Shown piece after piece: positions 20,378-29,152 of a stretch of DNA of 64,000 bases. The stretch is from Psychrobacter sp. BI730 (GTDB lineage Bacteria > Pseudomonadota > Gammaproteobacteria > Pseudomonadales > Moraxellaceae): contig NZ_JAATTV010000008.1 of NCBI RefSeq assembly GCF_013414195.1, positions 1 through 64,000 of the forward strand. Reading direction: 5' to 3'. Numbering within the stretch: position 1 is the first letter of the stretch; each line of letters begins with the position of its first letter. The position numbers were made by a program, and so were the translations under genes. Under the pieces are notes generated by a model. The model had not been told where the DNA came from. It saw only the letters and a program-made list of their open reading frames with translations, and did not search any database.

Positions 20378-21640
20378 TCATTTAATATTGGTATCGACAT
20401 CCACTGAGACTGACATACCAGGACGTAAGCGTGCCAGTTCAGGCTGATCTTGGTCTAAGTCGATGCGTACAGGGATACGTTGAGCGATTTTTATGTAGTT
20501 ACCAGTCGCAGGGTTGGCTGCACCTGCACTAAACTCACTGCCCGTTGCTGGCGAGATATTACTGATGTGACCATTAAATTTGGCACCGCCAAGCGCATCG
20601 ACATGAATGGTCGCAGGCTCACCGATTGCCATATTGGCTATTTGAGTTTCTTTAAAGTTTGCAATGATCCAAATGCCTTTTGGCACGATATACATAAGCT
20701 GCGTACCAGCGCTGACGTATTGGCCTTCTTTGACACTGACTTGGCTTAGCTGGCCAGATTCAGGCGCAGTGATAATAGTATTGTCTAGATTGATTTGCGC
20801 TTGCTTGACGCCTGCCTCAGCATTTTTGATATTTGCATCTAGCGATGAGCGACTACCGCTAGTCTTTTCACGGTTTTCTTGAGCGGCCTGTAAATTGGCT
20901 TCTGCTTGCTGTACACCTGCCTGTGCTTGGGCCAATTGCGCCTTGATATGAGCAACTTCTGCTTTTGATACCGCACCAATAGCATCTAAACCTTGATAAC
21001 GGTTTACATCTTCACGCGCACTTTCTACATTGATTTTGGCACTATACAAATCAGCTCTACGTGCTTCGATTTGTGCTTGACTGGTTTGCGTGTCTTGGTC
21101 ATTGGTAGAGCGGTTAGTAAGAGCTACCTCTGTATTTGCTTGGGCTTGTTCGAGCTGCTGCTGAAAGGTTCGATCGTCTATTTTTATGAGTAAGTCGCCA
21201 GCTTTTACGTTGGCGAAGTCTTGCACGGCTACCTTGGTGACATAGCCAGAAACTTGCGGGCTAATAATAGTGGTTTGACCTTTGACAAAAGCATTATTGG
21301 TTTGCTGTACCGTTGGGGTGAACGGTGGGAGCTTCCATGCATACAAAATCAATGCCACGCCAATGACAATCAATAAAATTAATAAGACTAAATTCAGATA
21401 GGATTTTTTCTTGGGCGACCAACCAGTAGTATCGGGTATTGGCTCTTTTGGTGGCATTGGTGGTTCATTGCTATCTGAACTGTTTTCTACATCATCTTCT
21501 GCTGTCTTAGTTTCTGATTGCGAAGAGATTGCAGCAGCCTTCTCTTTACTTATATCGGACGCTATAGGTGTGTTTGTTGCTGGAGCGCCAGTGGACGTCT
21601 GAGGTGTTTGACTAAGCTCATTTGGTTTTTCTTGGCTCAT
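20378..21640 (-). CDS. HlyD/EmrA-family membrane fusion protein
   Basis: This is the periplasmic adaptor of a tripartite drug efflux pump. The 420 residues have an acidic Pro/Ser-rich cytoplasmic N terminus (1-75), one membrane anchor (about 77-98), a barrel-sandwich/lipoyl half motif (TTIISPQVSGYVTKVAVQDFANVKAGDLLIKIDD), a long helical hairpin with many Gln/Ala (about 165-285), the second lipoyl half (NTIITAPESGQLSQVSVKEGQYV), and a C-terminal beta domain ending RPGMSVSVDVD. This is the EmrA layout. It is downstream of an MFS gene on the same strand (85-base gap), which supports an EmrAB-type pair. Confidence 0.9.
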   Translation of the reverse strand: MSQEKPNELSQTPQTSTGAPATNTPIASDISKEKAAAISSQSETKTAEDDVENSSDSNEPPMPPKEPIPDTTGWSPKKKSYLNLVLLILLIVIGVALILYAWKLPPFTPTVQQTNNAFVKGQTTIISPQVSGYVTKVAVQDFANVKAGDLLIKIDDRTFQQQLEQAQANTEVALTNRSTNDQDTQTSQAQIEARRADLYSAKINVESAREDVNRYQGLDAIGAVSKAEVAHIKAQLAQAQAGVQQAEANLQAAQENREKTSGSRSSLDANIKNAEAGVKQAQINLDNTIITAPESGQLSQVSVKEGQYVSAGTQLMYIVPKGIWIIANFKETQIANMAIGEPATIHVDALGGAKFNGHISNISPATGSEFSAGAANPATGNYIKIAQRIPVRIDLDQDQPELARLRPGMSVSVDVDTNIK

Positions 21641-21725
21641 GACGTGCTCCTAAATTTTTAATAAATATTGAAATGGACTGGCTATAAATGAATGAGGTGA
21701 AACATGATTAATAGAATAAACTGAG

Positions 21726-23414
21726 TTATTTTGACTCACGCATTTTTGCAATAACGGCAAGCTCTTTAGCAAGTGGATTGCGCTTGTGGTAACGGTTATA
21801 AAAATAGTTGATCAATAAAATGGCTGTAACGAAAGTAGCAAAACTGGCCATTAAAAAGAACAGATCGCTATAAGCGGAGACAGTTGCTTGGCGCTGAATC
21901 CCTTGCAACACTTGACTCATTGCAGCCACATTCGCTTGCGCTGCGTCCGTCGTTTGGTTTGACAATACACTACGAGTACCAGCAATTTGAGCGCTGAACG
22001 TAGGATCACCCAAGTTCAGTGAGCTGACCATATCTGCATAATGGACCTGTGTACGAATGGTCGTAAATGCCTGAATAGCCGCTGCACCTGCCAATCCGCC
22101 AACCGTTTGGGAAATACCAAAGATGACCGAAAAACTAATGATATAAGCAGGGCCACTAGCAATAGCTCGCAAAAATCCTTCGAAAACCAAAGGCCCCATG
22201 AAATAGACTGCAGCAAAGGCAATCAAAAACTGGCTAAGATAAAACATATAGGGCGCTGAATTAATAGACACACCAACATCCATCCAAGACCCTAAGGCAA
22301 TCAATGCCACTGCAAAAATAACAGGTCGGCGCAAATCCATCGCATTGGTACTAAAAATACTAATAATCAAAGCCAGTGCACTGGCGGCTATAATAACAGC
22401 ATAAAAAGTAACCAGCTGATCGTTACCGTAGCCGAGGTTAGCGAGCAATCCTGCCGCTCCGACATTTTGCTCAGATAGCAAAATCCGCATGACAGCGCCC
22501 GTCACCATAAAGGCAATAATATTGCGGCTACGCATCCAGCGCACTTGTAGCATCGGATTTTTGCGATGCGTCTCAATCCATAGAGCGATGCTAATCCCGA
22601 CGATAGCAATCATCAGTGGATAGACGAGCCAAGGTGTCGTCCACCATAAAATTCGACCCTGTACCAAAACGACAGCCAATGCAGCCAGACCACTGGCGAA
22701 AAAACCAAAGCTTACAAAATCCAATTTCTCAAATACTTTTTCTGTATTACCTGGCGGTAGCTCCAATATATTAATCAGCCCAAAACAAATCAGTGCCAAG
22801 CCAAATTGAAATAAAAATAAGTTTTCAAGCTGACCGTCGATGGCGAGATAGGGCGAGATGATTCGTGATAGTGGAATACCAAACTGCACCAAGCCAAAAC
22901 CCAATATTAAGCCACTGGTCCGCTTGACGGTTGGCATGCCTTGCAAACAATAGAATAACCCTAAGATGGTCATGCCACTTGCCACCATACCGCTAAGTCC
23001 CCTGGCGACAATCTCTAGGTAATAAGGCTCAATTCCTATATTAGGCGTATCTAACAAATGACTACTGATTAACCACTGTAAACTCGTGGCAGCTAACAAA
23101 AAGAACAGAGTGATTTTACTAAAAAGTGACATACCAAACTGCTGGCGAATTTTGTACAGCAGAACGGTGATACAGGCATTGGTCATATTATAGCTAACAG
23201 ATATCCAGCCACCTTCGGCTGGTGTTAAGCCCAGTTGACCCTGAATTTGAGTAAGATTTGCGACGAGTAGACCGTTTTGGAAGCTAGCAGTGAGACCAAC
23301 GAAAATCCCAATAAGTAAATAAAATACTTTACGGCGTGCAGGATGATCAGGGTTGGCAGGAGAGCCTACCATTATCGGTTGTTCGTGGGGCTTAAACTGA
23401 TATTCGTTACTCAT
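21726..23414 (-). CDS. MFS transporter of the DHA2/EmrB type
   Basis: This is a predicted 14-helix proton-coupled drug exporter in the inner membrane, the partner of the EmrA-like adaptor just downstream. The 562 residues start with a polar 30-residue N terminus, then a helix with FQNGLLVANLTQIQGQLGLTPAEGGWISVSYNMTNA, the DHA2-style motif region, and hydrophobic helices throughout. A long periplasmic loop (about 455-510) precedes the last helix. Some residues of EmrB motif A/C are divergent, so substrate cannot be predicted. It is the first gene of the pair; the region upstream holds no visible regulator gene. Confidence 0.88.
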   Translation of the reverse strand: MSNEYQFKPHEQPIMVGSPANPDHPARRKVFYLLIGIFVGLTASFQNGLLVANLTQIQGQLGLTPAEGGWISVSYNMTNACITVLLYKIRQQFGMSLFSKITLFFLLAATSLQWLISSHLLDTPNIGIEPYYLEIVARGLSGMVASGMTILGLFYCLQGMPTVKRTSGLILGFGLVQFGIPLSRIISPYLAIDGQLENLFLFQFGLALICFGLINILELPPGNTEKVFEKLDFVSFGFFASGLAALAVVLVQGRILWWTTPWLVYPLMIAIVGISIALWIETHRKNPMLQVRWMRSRNIIAFMVTGAVMRILLSEQNVGAAGLLANLGYGNDQLVTFYAVIIAASALALIISIFSTNAMDLRRPVIFAVALIALGSWMDVGVSINSAPYMFYLSQFLIAFAAVYFMGPLVFEGFLRAIASGPAYIISFSVIFGISQTVGGLAGAAAIQAFTTIRTQVHYADMVSSLNLGDPTFSAQIAGTRSVLSNQTTDAAQANVAAMSQVLQGIQRQATVSAYSDLFFLMASFATFVTAILLINYFYNRYHKRNPLAKELAVIAKMRESK

Positions 23415-23775
23415 GGACGTACCATCATCTGTATAAGGAAATAGAATGGCATAGAACAGATTCCAGACGCAAAATCAGGTCAGTACGATGAATGTTCATA
23501 GCTTAAAAACAGCGGAGTTACTGATATAAATGCTGGTCAAACTGGAAAGATAACCGAAGAAATGCAGGGCATATTTTATCATAATCTTTATAGCGCTTTT
23601 GTCATTAGCGCGTAACTCATTGGCGCTATTGAATAAAGATATAGCAGTATTTCGTGCAATATGACGAACATTAAAACAAGCGATGCAACAAGTAAAAAAT
23701 GCTATACACACAAACAGCTCTATACAGAGCTGTTTGTGTGTATCGGAAAATTGGTCTGTCAGTTATGATGCAATG
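23415..23775. other. Intergenic region upstream of the emrB-like gene
   Basis: No gene is supported. It contains the terminator of the GST operon (23693-23743) and must hold the promoter of the efflux pair. Confidence 0.5.
23693..23743 (-). terminator. Strong terminator of the GST/YqhD cluster
   Basis: An 18-bp perfect stem (23704-23721 with 23726-23743) with a 4-base loop is followed on the minus strand by a T-run (23694-23699). Confidence 0.9.
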
Positions 23776-24405
23776 CTAAACGGATTGGTCGTACTTAGCC
23801 TCTAGCTGCATCGCACGCTGATAGCTATCAAGACTGGCTAGCTTTTCAGCATACTGTTTGATATGCGGATAGGCGTCGAGTTTTTGACGCTTAGCGAGAA
23901 TGATTAAGTCAAATGACAACATAAAGTCAGCACCACTTAGCTTATCACCCACAATGAACGACTTACCTTCAACCGAAGCATCCAGATATTCAAACAATCT
24001 GGTTTTTTCTGTATCGATATAGCCATTCAAAAACTCATTGTCATCAATGCCTGCTTTTTTGGTAAATAGCTCAAGCATTAATGGCAACATCAGCGAGCTT
24101 TCTGCAAAGTCAATCCACTGTAGATAATACCCATAGTCCGAGCTGTCTGTCGCAGGACGTAGACGCTCGGGCGCAAATCGCTCAATCAGTAACTCAGTAA
24201 TGGCCCCTGATTCAGCATAAATTTGGCCGTCCATCTCGATAACTGGAGATTTACCGAGTGGGTGAACTGCCTTCAGGGAATCTGGTGCCAAATGAGTCTT
24301 GGCATCGCGCTGATGACTGACCACTTCATAAGGCACGCCTAGCTCTTCTAAGAGCCAAAGCGTACGCAACGAACGTGACTGATTAAGGTGATGTAAGCGA
24401 ATCAT
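23776..24405 (-). CDS. Glutathione S-transferase
   Basis: This predicted cytosolic GST conjugates or reduces electrophiles with glutathione. The 209 residues show the thioredoxin-fold N-terminal domain (1-80): HHLNQSRSLRTLWLLEELGVPYEV, a cis-Pro GSH site in GKSPVIEMDG, and the ESGAI glutathione-binding turn. An all-helical C-terminal domain follows with the N-cap motif region LSGADFMLSFDL. The Ser in QSRS may be the thiolate-stabilising residue. It starts 4 bases after the DJ-1-family gene on the same strand, so the two are probably co-transcribed in the detoxification cluster. Confidence 0.9.
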   Translation of the reverse strand: MIRLHHLNQSRSLRTLWLLEELGVPYEVVSHQRDAKTHLAPDSLKAVHPLGKSPVIEMDGQIYAESGAITELLIERFAPERLRPATDSSDYGYYLQWIDFAESSLMLPLMLELFTKKAGIDDNEFLNGYIDTEKTRLFEYLDASVEGKSFIVGDKLSGADFMLSFDLIILAKRQKLDAYPHIKQYAEKLASLDSYQRAMQLEAKYDQSV

Positions 24406-24409
24406 GATA

Positions 24410-25087
24410 TTAACCTTTGAGCTTGTTGATCAAACGCGTAGCCGCTTCTTCTGAAGATGCTGGGTTTTGACCAGTGATCAATAAACCATCTTCCACGACA
24501 AACGATTCCCAATCGGCCGCTTTTTCATAGTTACCACCGTTGGCTTTCAAGACATCTTCTACTAAGAAAGGCACCACATCTGTTAAGCCAGCCGCTTCTT
24601 CTTCTGAGTTGGTAAAGCCAGTAACGGTTTTACCTTTTACTAAGTACTCGCCATCAACTTTGACGCTTTTAAGCGCGCCAGGTGCATGACAAACAAAGGC
24701 AACAGGCTTGTCTTGCTTGACGAAATTCTCGATCAATTCGATAGAGTTCTTATCTACTGCCAAGTCCCACAATGGACCGTGACCACCTGGATAAAAGACT
24801 GAATCAAAATCTTCTACTTTCATGTCAGCAAGTTTCTTGGTATTGGCCAAGTGCTCTTGCGCCTCTTTGTCGTCTTTAAAACGCTTGGTATCTTTGGTTT
24901 GTGTATCTTCAGTATCGCTATTAGGATCTAGTGGTGGCTGACCACCTGCAGGAGACGCTAGAGTAACATTGGCACCCGCATCGAGAAACGCATAGTAAGG
25001 TGCAGCAAATTCTTCTAGCCAAAAGCCAGTTTTCTTACCAGTATCGCCTAAACGGTCATGAGAAGTTAGTACCATTAAAATGTTCAT
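24410..25087 (-). CDS. DJ-1/PfpI superfamily protein (type 1 glutamine amidotransferase-like, Hsp31-like)
   Basis: The 225-residue protein has a flavodoxin-like fold with a nucleophile elbow FVCHAPGAL. Cys133 and His134 are the likely catalytic pair, with an acidic residue around E25/E26 and the YPGGHGPLWD loop. Members near this subgroup act as glutathione-independent glyoxalases or as chaperones that deal with methylglyoxal-modified molecules; which applies here is inference. It lies between the reductase gene (239 bases upstream) and GST (4 bases downstream), all minus strand, which supports a role in reactive carbonyl defence. Confidence 0.88.
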   Translation of the reverse strand: MNILMVLTSHDRLGDTGKKTGFWLEEFAAPYYAFLDAGANVTLASPAGGQPPLDPNSDTEDTQTKDTKRFKDDKEAQEHLANTKKLADMKVEDFDSVFYPGGHGPLWDLAVDKNSIELIENFVKQDKPVAFVCHAPGALKSVKVDGEYLVKGKTVTGFTNSEEEAAGLTDVVPFLVEDVLKANGGNYEKAADWESFVVEDGLLITGQNPASSEEAATRLINKLKG

Positions 25088-25326
25088 AATTATCCTTGTT
25101 TATTATTTATGTGTTAGTAACTATATAGCCAACAGTCATAAGTTTTCCGTTACATCATTAGCTGTTTTTACTTAATTAGCCTAGATGCAAATAATGACTG
25201 TTAGCATTATTCCTGCTTTGTGAGCAACTTTCAGTAGTGATATTAGCAATTTATGTTGTTAAGTAGTTATTCACAACGATTGCTAACTGTCAGTAGCTGC
25301 TTAACTACTCAATGTTTAACCAGTAA

Positions 25327-26376
25327 CTATTTAACGTCAGATACTTTGATTACGGTTTTACCAAAGTTATCACCGTTTAACATACTGACAAATGCATCTG
25401 GGGCATTATCTAGACCGTCAGTAATGTGCTCTTTGGTTTTTACTTCGCCTGACTCTACCCATTTGCTCATAGTTTCTAAGAACTCTGGGAAGTGGTCGCC
25501 GTACTCTTCAAAGATAATGAAACCTTTGACGGTTAAACGGTTGGCCAATATTTGACCCATTAGCATACCCAAGCGGTCTTTGCCGTCAGGTAAGTCAGTG
25601 GCGTTATATTGTGATACTAGACCACATACTGGGATACGGGCATGCGCGTTCAATAGTGGTAATACGGCATCGAACACTTTACCGCCAACGTTTTCATAGT
25701 AGATGTCGATACCATCTGGACATGCTGCTTTTAATTGCTCAGCGAAGTCGTCAGCTTTGTGATCGATACAGATATCAAAGCCAAGCTCATTGATTGCAAA
25801 GTCGCATTTCTCTTTGCCGCCTGCCACACCGACAGTGCGCAGACCATATTGATTACCGACTTGACCGACAGTGGCACCGACAGGTCCAGTGGCTGCAGCG
25901 ACAACTAAAGTTTCGCCTTTTTGTGGTTTACCGATATCAGTCAGACCCATGTAACCGGTGAACCCTGGCATACCTAACACACCTAAACCATAAGAAGGGT
26001 TTGCCATGTTTTTGTCTAGTTTGAGGACGCCTTCGCCATCACTAACACTGTAGTCTTGCCAGCCTGAGTTTGATACGACTAAGTCGCCTACAGAGAAGCT
26101 ATCGATATTTGACTCGACTACTTGCGCTACGGTACCACCCATGATGACGTCACCGACTTCTAATGGGTCTGCATAGCTTTTTGCATCGCTCATACGCCCA
26201 CGCATGTATGGATCTAGTGATAGATATACAGTGCGTAGTAGCATCTCGTTATCTTTTGGCGTAGGAATGTCGCTAGTTGTCAGATCAAAGTTGTCAGCAG
26301 TTGGCTCGCCATTAGGACGGCTAGCCAATTTGATTTGACGGTTGGTTTGTTGATTCTGTTGTTTGTCGAAGCTCAT
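25327..26376 (-). CDS. NADP-dependent medium-chain oxidoreductase (zinc-free, alkenal/curcumin reductase-like)
   Basis: This is a quinone-reductase-like MDR enzyme without the zinc ligands, of the leukotriene B4 dehydrogenase/CurA group that reduces the C=C bond of alpha,beta-unsaturated aldehydes and ketones with NADPH. The 349 residues include LSLDPYMRGRMSD near the N terminus, GMPGFTGYMGLTDIGKPQKGETLVVAAATGPVGATVGQVG (Rossmann entry), GVAGGKEKCDF (NADP phosphate site) and YYENVGGKVFDAVLPLLN, all as in that group. It fits the electrophile-detoxification cluster and is downstream of the yqhD-like gene on the same strand. Confidence 0.92.
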   Translation of the reverse strand: MSFDKQQNQQTNRQIKLASRPNGEPTADNFDLTTSDIPTPKDNEMLLRTVYLSLDPYMRGRMSDAKSYADPLEVGDVIMGGTVAQVVESNIDSFSVGDLVVSNSGWQDYSVSDGEGVLKLDKNMANPSYGLGVLGMPGFTGYMGLTDIGKPQKGETLVVAAATGPVGATVGQVGNQYGLRTVGVAGGKEKCDFAINELGFDICIDHKADDFAEQLKAACPDGIDIYYENVGGKVFDAVLPLLNAHARIPVCGLVSQYNATDLPDGKDRLGMLMGQILANRLTVKGFIIFEEYGDHFPEFLETMSKWVESGEVKTKEHITDGLDNAPDAFVSMLNGDNFGKTVIKVSDVK

Positions 26377-26543
26377 TGTAGGACTCCTTTATATTTATTA
26401 ATTGTCATTATTATAGTGGTGTTAAATGTAGTAGCTACTCAGCATGGAATAGCTACTACTATAAATAGCATAACGATATGTACTTATTGTTACTGTCGCG
26501 ATTTTTCTTATAATTCTTCTGACGGTTCTTGCTAAAGCGCTTA

Positions 26544-27755
26544 TTAAGACGCTTTGCTAGTTACAGCGCGCTGCAGGATACGACGTGATACTTCTAAGTC
26601 GTTGGTACCATGTTCACCAAGCTTAACCATGTTATGCACTTCAAGCTGCTTGATGATTGGATCAATCGCTGATTCCGTCAAGTCAACATCTTCTAGGCTA
26701 ACTGGCAAGCCAAGCTCGCGGAAGAAGTTTTCAGTGTAGACAATAGCCGTTTCGATGATGGCATCGTCATCTAGGTTAGTATCGGTAATGTTCCATACGT
26801 TACGTGCATACTGAAGCAGTTTTTCTTTCTTGCTTTCTTTTAGCTCACGCATGACTGATGGCAATACGATGGTTAGCGTACGTGCATGATCGATAGCGTG
26901 TAGTGACGTCAGCTCATGACCAACCATATGAGTTGTCCAGTCTTGTGGCACACCAGTACCGATCAGACCGTTCAATGCCATGGTCGCTGTCCACATAATG
27001 TTCTTACGTGTTTCTAGGTTTTCTGGATCTTGCTTAACAACTAGACCTTCATCAATAAGGATTTTAAGCAGGCTTTCAGCGAAGGCATCTTGGACTTTAG
27101 CGTTTACTGGGTAAGTTAGGTACTGTTCCATTACGTGAACAAATGCATCAGCCACACCATTCATAACCTGACGCTCAGGCAAGGTAAGTGTTTTGATTGG
27201 ATCTAGAATTGAGAATTTAGGGAAGGCCAATGGGTTACCAAACGGTAATTTTGCTTGACGTTCGCTATAGTTAATGACGCCGCCTGAGTTCATCTCAGAA
27301 CCTGTGGCTGGGATGGTCAATACAGCACCCAAGTCGACAGCAGAGTCGATATTTTTGCAATAACCAGTTAAGGCATCCCAAGCTTGGTCACGTGAGACAG
27401 TGCCGTCTTCTTCAGTCAATGAAGAAACGAGTGCGACAAATTTGCTGCCGTCAATCACAGAACCACCGCCAACTGCTAATAAGAAGTCGATGTTGTGCTC
27501 ATTAACCATATCAGCGGCTTTAAGTAATGTGGTGAACTCTGGATTGGCTTCAATGCCACCGAATTCAAATACAGTACGGTTACCGCTTGCCGCTAGTGCT
27601 GTTTTTACTTCGTCTAAAGTACCAGTACGCTGTGCTGAACCACCACCATAAGTAATGAGGACACGCGCATCAGTAGGGACTAGATCTGATAATTGCTCGA
27701 TTTGACCTTCACCAAAAACGATACGGACTGGGTTGTAATATTGGAAGTTATTCAT
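26544..27755 (-). CDS. Iron-containing alcohol dehydrogenase, YqhD-like (NADPH-dependent aldehyde reductase)
   Basis: This group III ADH reduces short-chain and toxic aldehydes with NADPH; YqhD protects E. coli against lipid-peroxidation aldehydes. The 403 residues begin with the typical FQYYNPVRIVFGEGQIEQL. They carry the NADP-binding GGGSVIDGSKF, the TIPATGSEMNSGGVI stretch, and the metal-ligand region GVADAFVHVMEQYLT with HELTSLHAIDHARTL. The length is close to YqhD (387). It is the first gene of the cluster yqhD-like, MDR reductase, DJ-1, GST. A 15-bp palindrome (27906-27920) overlaps its predicted -35, suggesting control by the TetR-family gene upstream. Confidence 0.92.
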   Translation of the reverse strand: MNNFQYYNPVRIVFGEGQIEQLSDLVPTDARVLITYGGGSAQRTGTLDEVKTALAASGNRTVFEFGGIEANPEFTTLLKAADMVNEHNIDFLLAVGGGSVIDGSKFVALVSSLTEEDGTVSRDQAWDALTGYCKNIDSAVDLGAVLTIPATGSEMNSGGVINYSERQAKLPFGNPLAFPKFSILDPIKTLTLPERQVMNGVADAFVHVMEQYLTYPVNAKVQDAFAESLLKILIDEGLVVKQDPENLETRKNIMWTATMALNGLIGTGVPQDWTTHMVGHELTSLHAIDHARTLTIVLPSVMRELKESKKEKLLQYARNVWNITDTNLDDDAIIETAIVYTENFFRELGLPVSLEDVDLTESAIDPIIKQLEVHNMVKLGEHGTNDLEVSRRILQRAVTSKAS

Positions 27756-28124
27756 AAGATTCCTAATTAGTAATAAAAAGTGTTTAATAAAAACGGTTCA
27801 ATTAAATGGTTTTGACATGAGATATTGTCTGATATTAATCAATGAATGATAAGCAATGCTCGTATAGACATTCATTCTTAATATTTGTGCGCATTGTACA
27901 CCAATTAGACCAGTCGTCTAGTGATATTTACAAGACTCTCGTATAACTGTCTAAGTCATATGCAGATGTCTTTAAGAAATTCGTTCAGAAAAGAGAAAGT
28001 CATAAAGCACACTGAATACTCAAGCATAATATTGATAGCTATTATCTATGAACGTTATGAATATTCAATGTGCCTTAATGGTTACGTTAGAAGTACAGTC
28101 GATAGAAATTCAAACGGTTAACGA
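27756..28124. other. Intergenic region between yqhD-like gene and tetR
   Basis: It holds the operator and promoter described at 27893-27920. The remaining ~200 bases toward tetR contain no gene I can support. Confidence 0.5.
27893..27920 (-). promoter_or_regulatory. Predicted promoter and operator of the yqhD-like operon
   Basis: On the minus strand TAGACG (-35, 27915-27920) and TACAAT (-10, 27893-27898) are 16 bases apart. The palindrome TAGACCAGTCGTCTA (27906-27920) covers the -35 and spacer, a repressor-type arrangement. The same 15 bases occur at 28914-28928. Confidence 0.65.
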
Positions 28125-28724
28125 TCATCGTCCCATTTGGGTCGTGGTCATCTGCCAAATTTCTGCTAAAGGCGTATTGGTTTGGCTAATCTTTGCAATC
28201 AAGCTTGCGCCAAGCCATGCAAAATACCAGCGCTTGGCCATACTCTCAGCCGAGATGTTATCGTGACGAGGGACAGACTCATCGAGCCAGCCAGTTTTGA
28301 TCTGCTTAGCAAGCCACATGGTCGTCTGCTGATAGCCAGTATCGAGTGCCTTACGCATGGTTTCTGACATATCGGCTACCTCTGCGCTGAGCTTAACCAC
28401 CAAGCATTTCTCATGGTCACAGCCGTTCTGCTGCGTGTCATACCAGTTTTGAAAATAATCATATAGTTTTTGCTGCGCACTGACATCTTGTGCATCGATG
28501 ACATCTAACCGAGTCTTATATAAACTAAAGTAATGATTAATAATGGCTTCACCAAAGGCCTCTTTAGAAGCAAAGTAGTGGTAAAAAGAACCCTTTGGTA
28601 CACCTGCTGTATCTAAAATCTGCTTTAGACCAACAGCGGTAAAACCTTTTTTAGCAATTAATTGGTAGCCAGTAGCAAGTAAATGAGCTTTGGTATCTGG
28701 GGTAGTTGCGTCTGTATTAGACAT
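28125..28724 (-). CDS. TetR-family repressor, NemR-like
   Basis: The 199-residue protein has the N-terminal TetR helix-turn-helix (about 12-58: LLATGYQLIAKKGFTAVGLKQILDTAGVPKGSFYHYFASKEAFGEAII). Its ligand domain closely resembles E. coli NemR: KCLVVKLSAEVADMSETMRKALDTG aligns with the NemR segment holding redox Cys106, here Cys107. NemR senses reactive electrophiles and chlorine species through that Cys. The neighbours are all electrophile-detoxifying enzymes, and two copies of TAGACCAGTCGTCTA flank the gene, one before the yqhD-like operon and one in the region shared with the divergent aldehyde dehydrogenase gene. The regulon is inferred from position and motif. Confidence 0.88.
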   Translation of the reverse strand: MSNTDATTPDTKAHLLATGYQLIAKKGFTAVGLKQILDTAGVPKGSFYHYFASKEAFGEAIINHYFSLYKTRLDVIDAQDVSAQQKLYDYFQNWYDTQQNGCDHEKCLVVKLSAEVADMSETMRKALDTGYQQTTMWLAKQIKTGWLDESVPRHDNISAESMAKRWYFAWLGASLIAKISQTNTPLAEIWQMTTTQMGR

Positions 28725-29152
28725 AAACAGGATTGTCTCCCTTGGTAGTTGCTTATATTAGCGTATGTATTAGATAGTCAGTTAAAACAGTTAGCGTTCA
28801 TTTGAACGTCACGTTGATGGCATATTGTAATAGGATATAGTTATATGTGTTACGTTCTATCAACAATATTCACTGACAAAGTAGTCTTGTTTTATTAATA
28901 GCTATGGTAGCATTAGACCAGTCGTCTAGCAAGGTAGGTTTTGTTGTTATCCGTTACCGTTAGTATTTATTGCTAAAGATCATTTTTCATTAGAGCTTTT
29001 TTTAATTGATGACTATTGATTGATAGCTCAGTAACGATTTCAGACTTATCACTTGCCAGATATTTTCTCATTAAGATATCGCCGACTTAATAATTTTATT
29101 TTAATAATCGCAAACCAATACTTAACATAACAAATTAAAAATAAGGATGATT
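28725..29152. other. Divergent control region between tetR and aldehyde dehydrogenase
   Basis: It carries the second copy of the 15-bp palindrome (28914-28928). The rest is AT-rich without a supported gene. I could not place either promoter confidently. Confidence 0.5.
28914..28928. promoter_or_regulatory. Predicted NemR-like operator, second copy
   Basis: TAGACCAGTCGTCTA is identical to 27906-27920, with TAGAC/GTCTA half sites. It lies about 186 bases upstream of tetR and 224 bases upstream of the aldehyde dehydrogenase, so it could serve both. Confidence 0.7.

Noticed and set aside
28725..29152. Possible small gene in the tetR/ALDH divergent region
   Set aside because: No frame with a ribosome site; the region is explained by regulatory DNA.
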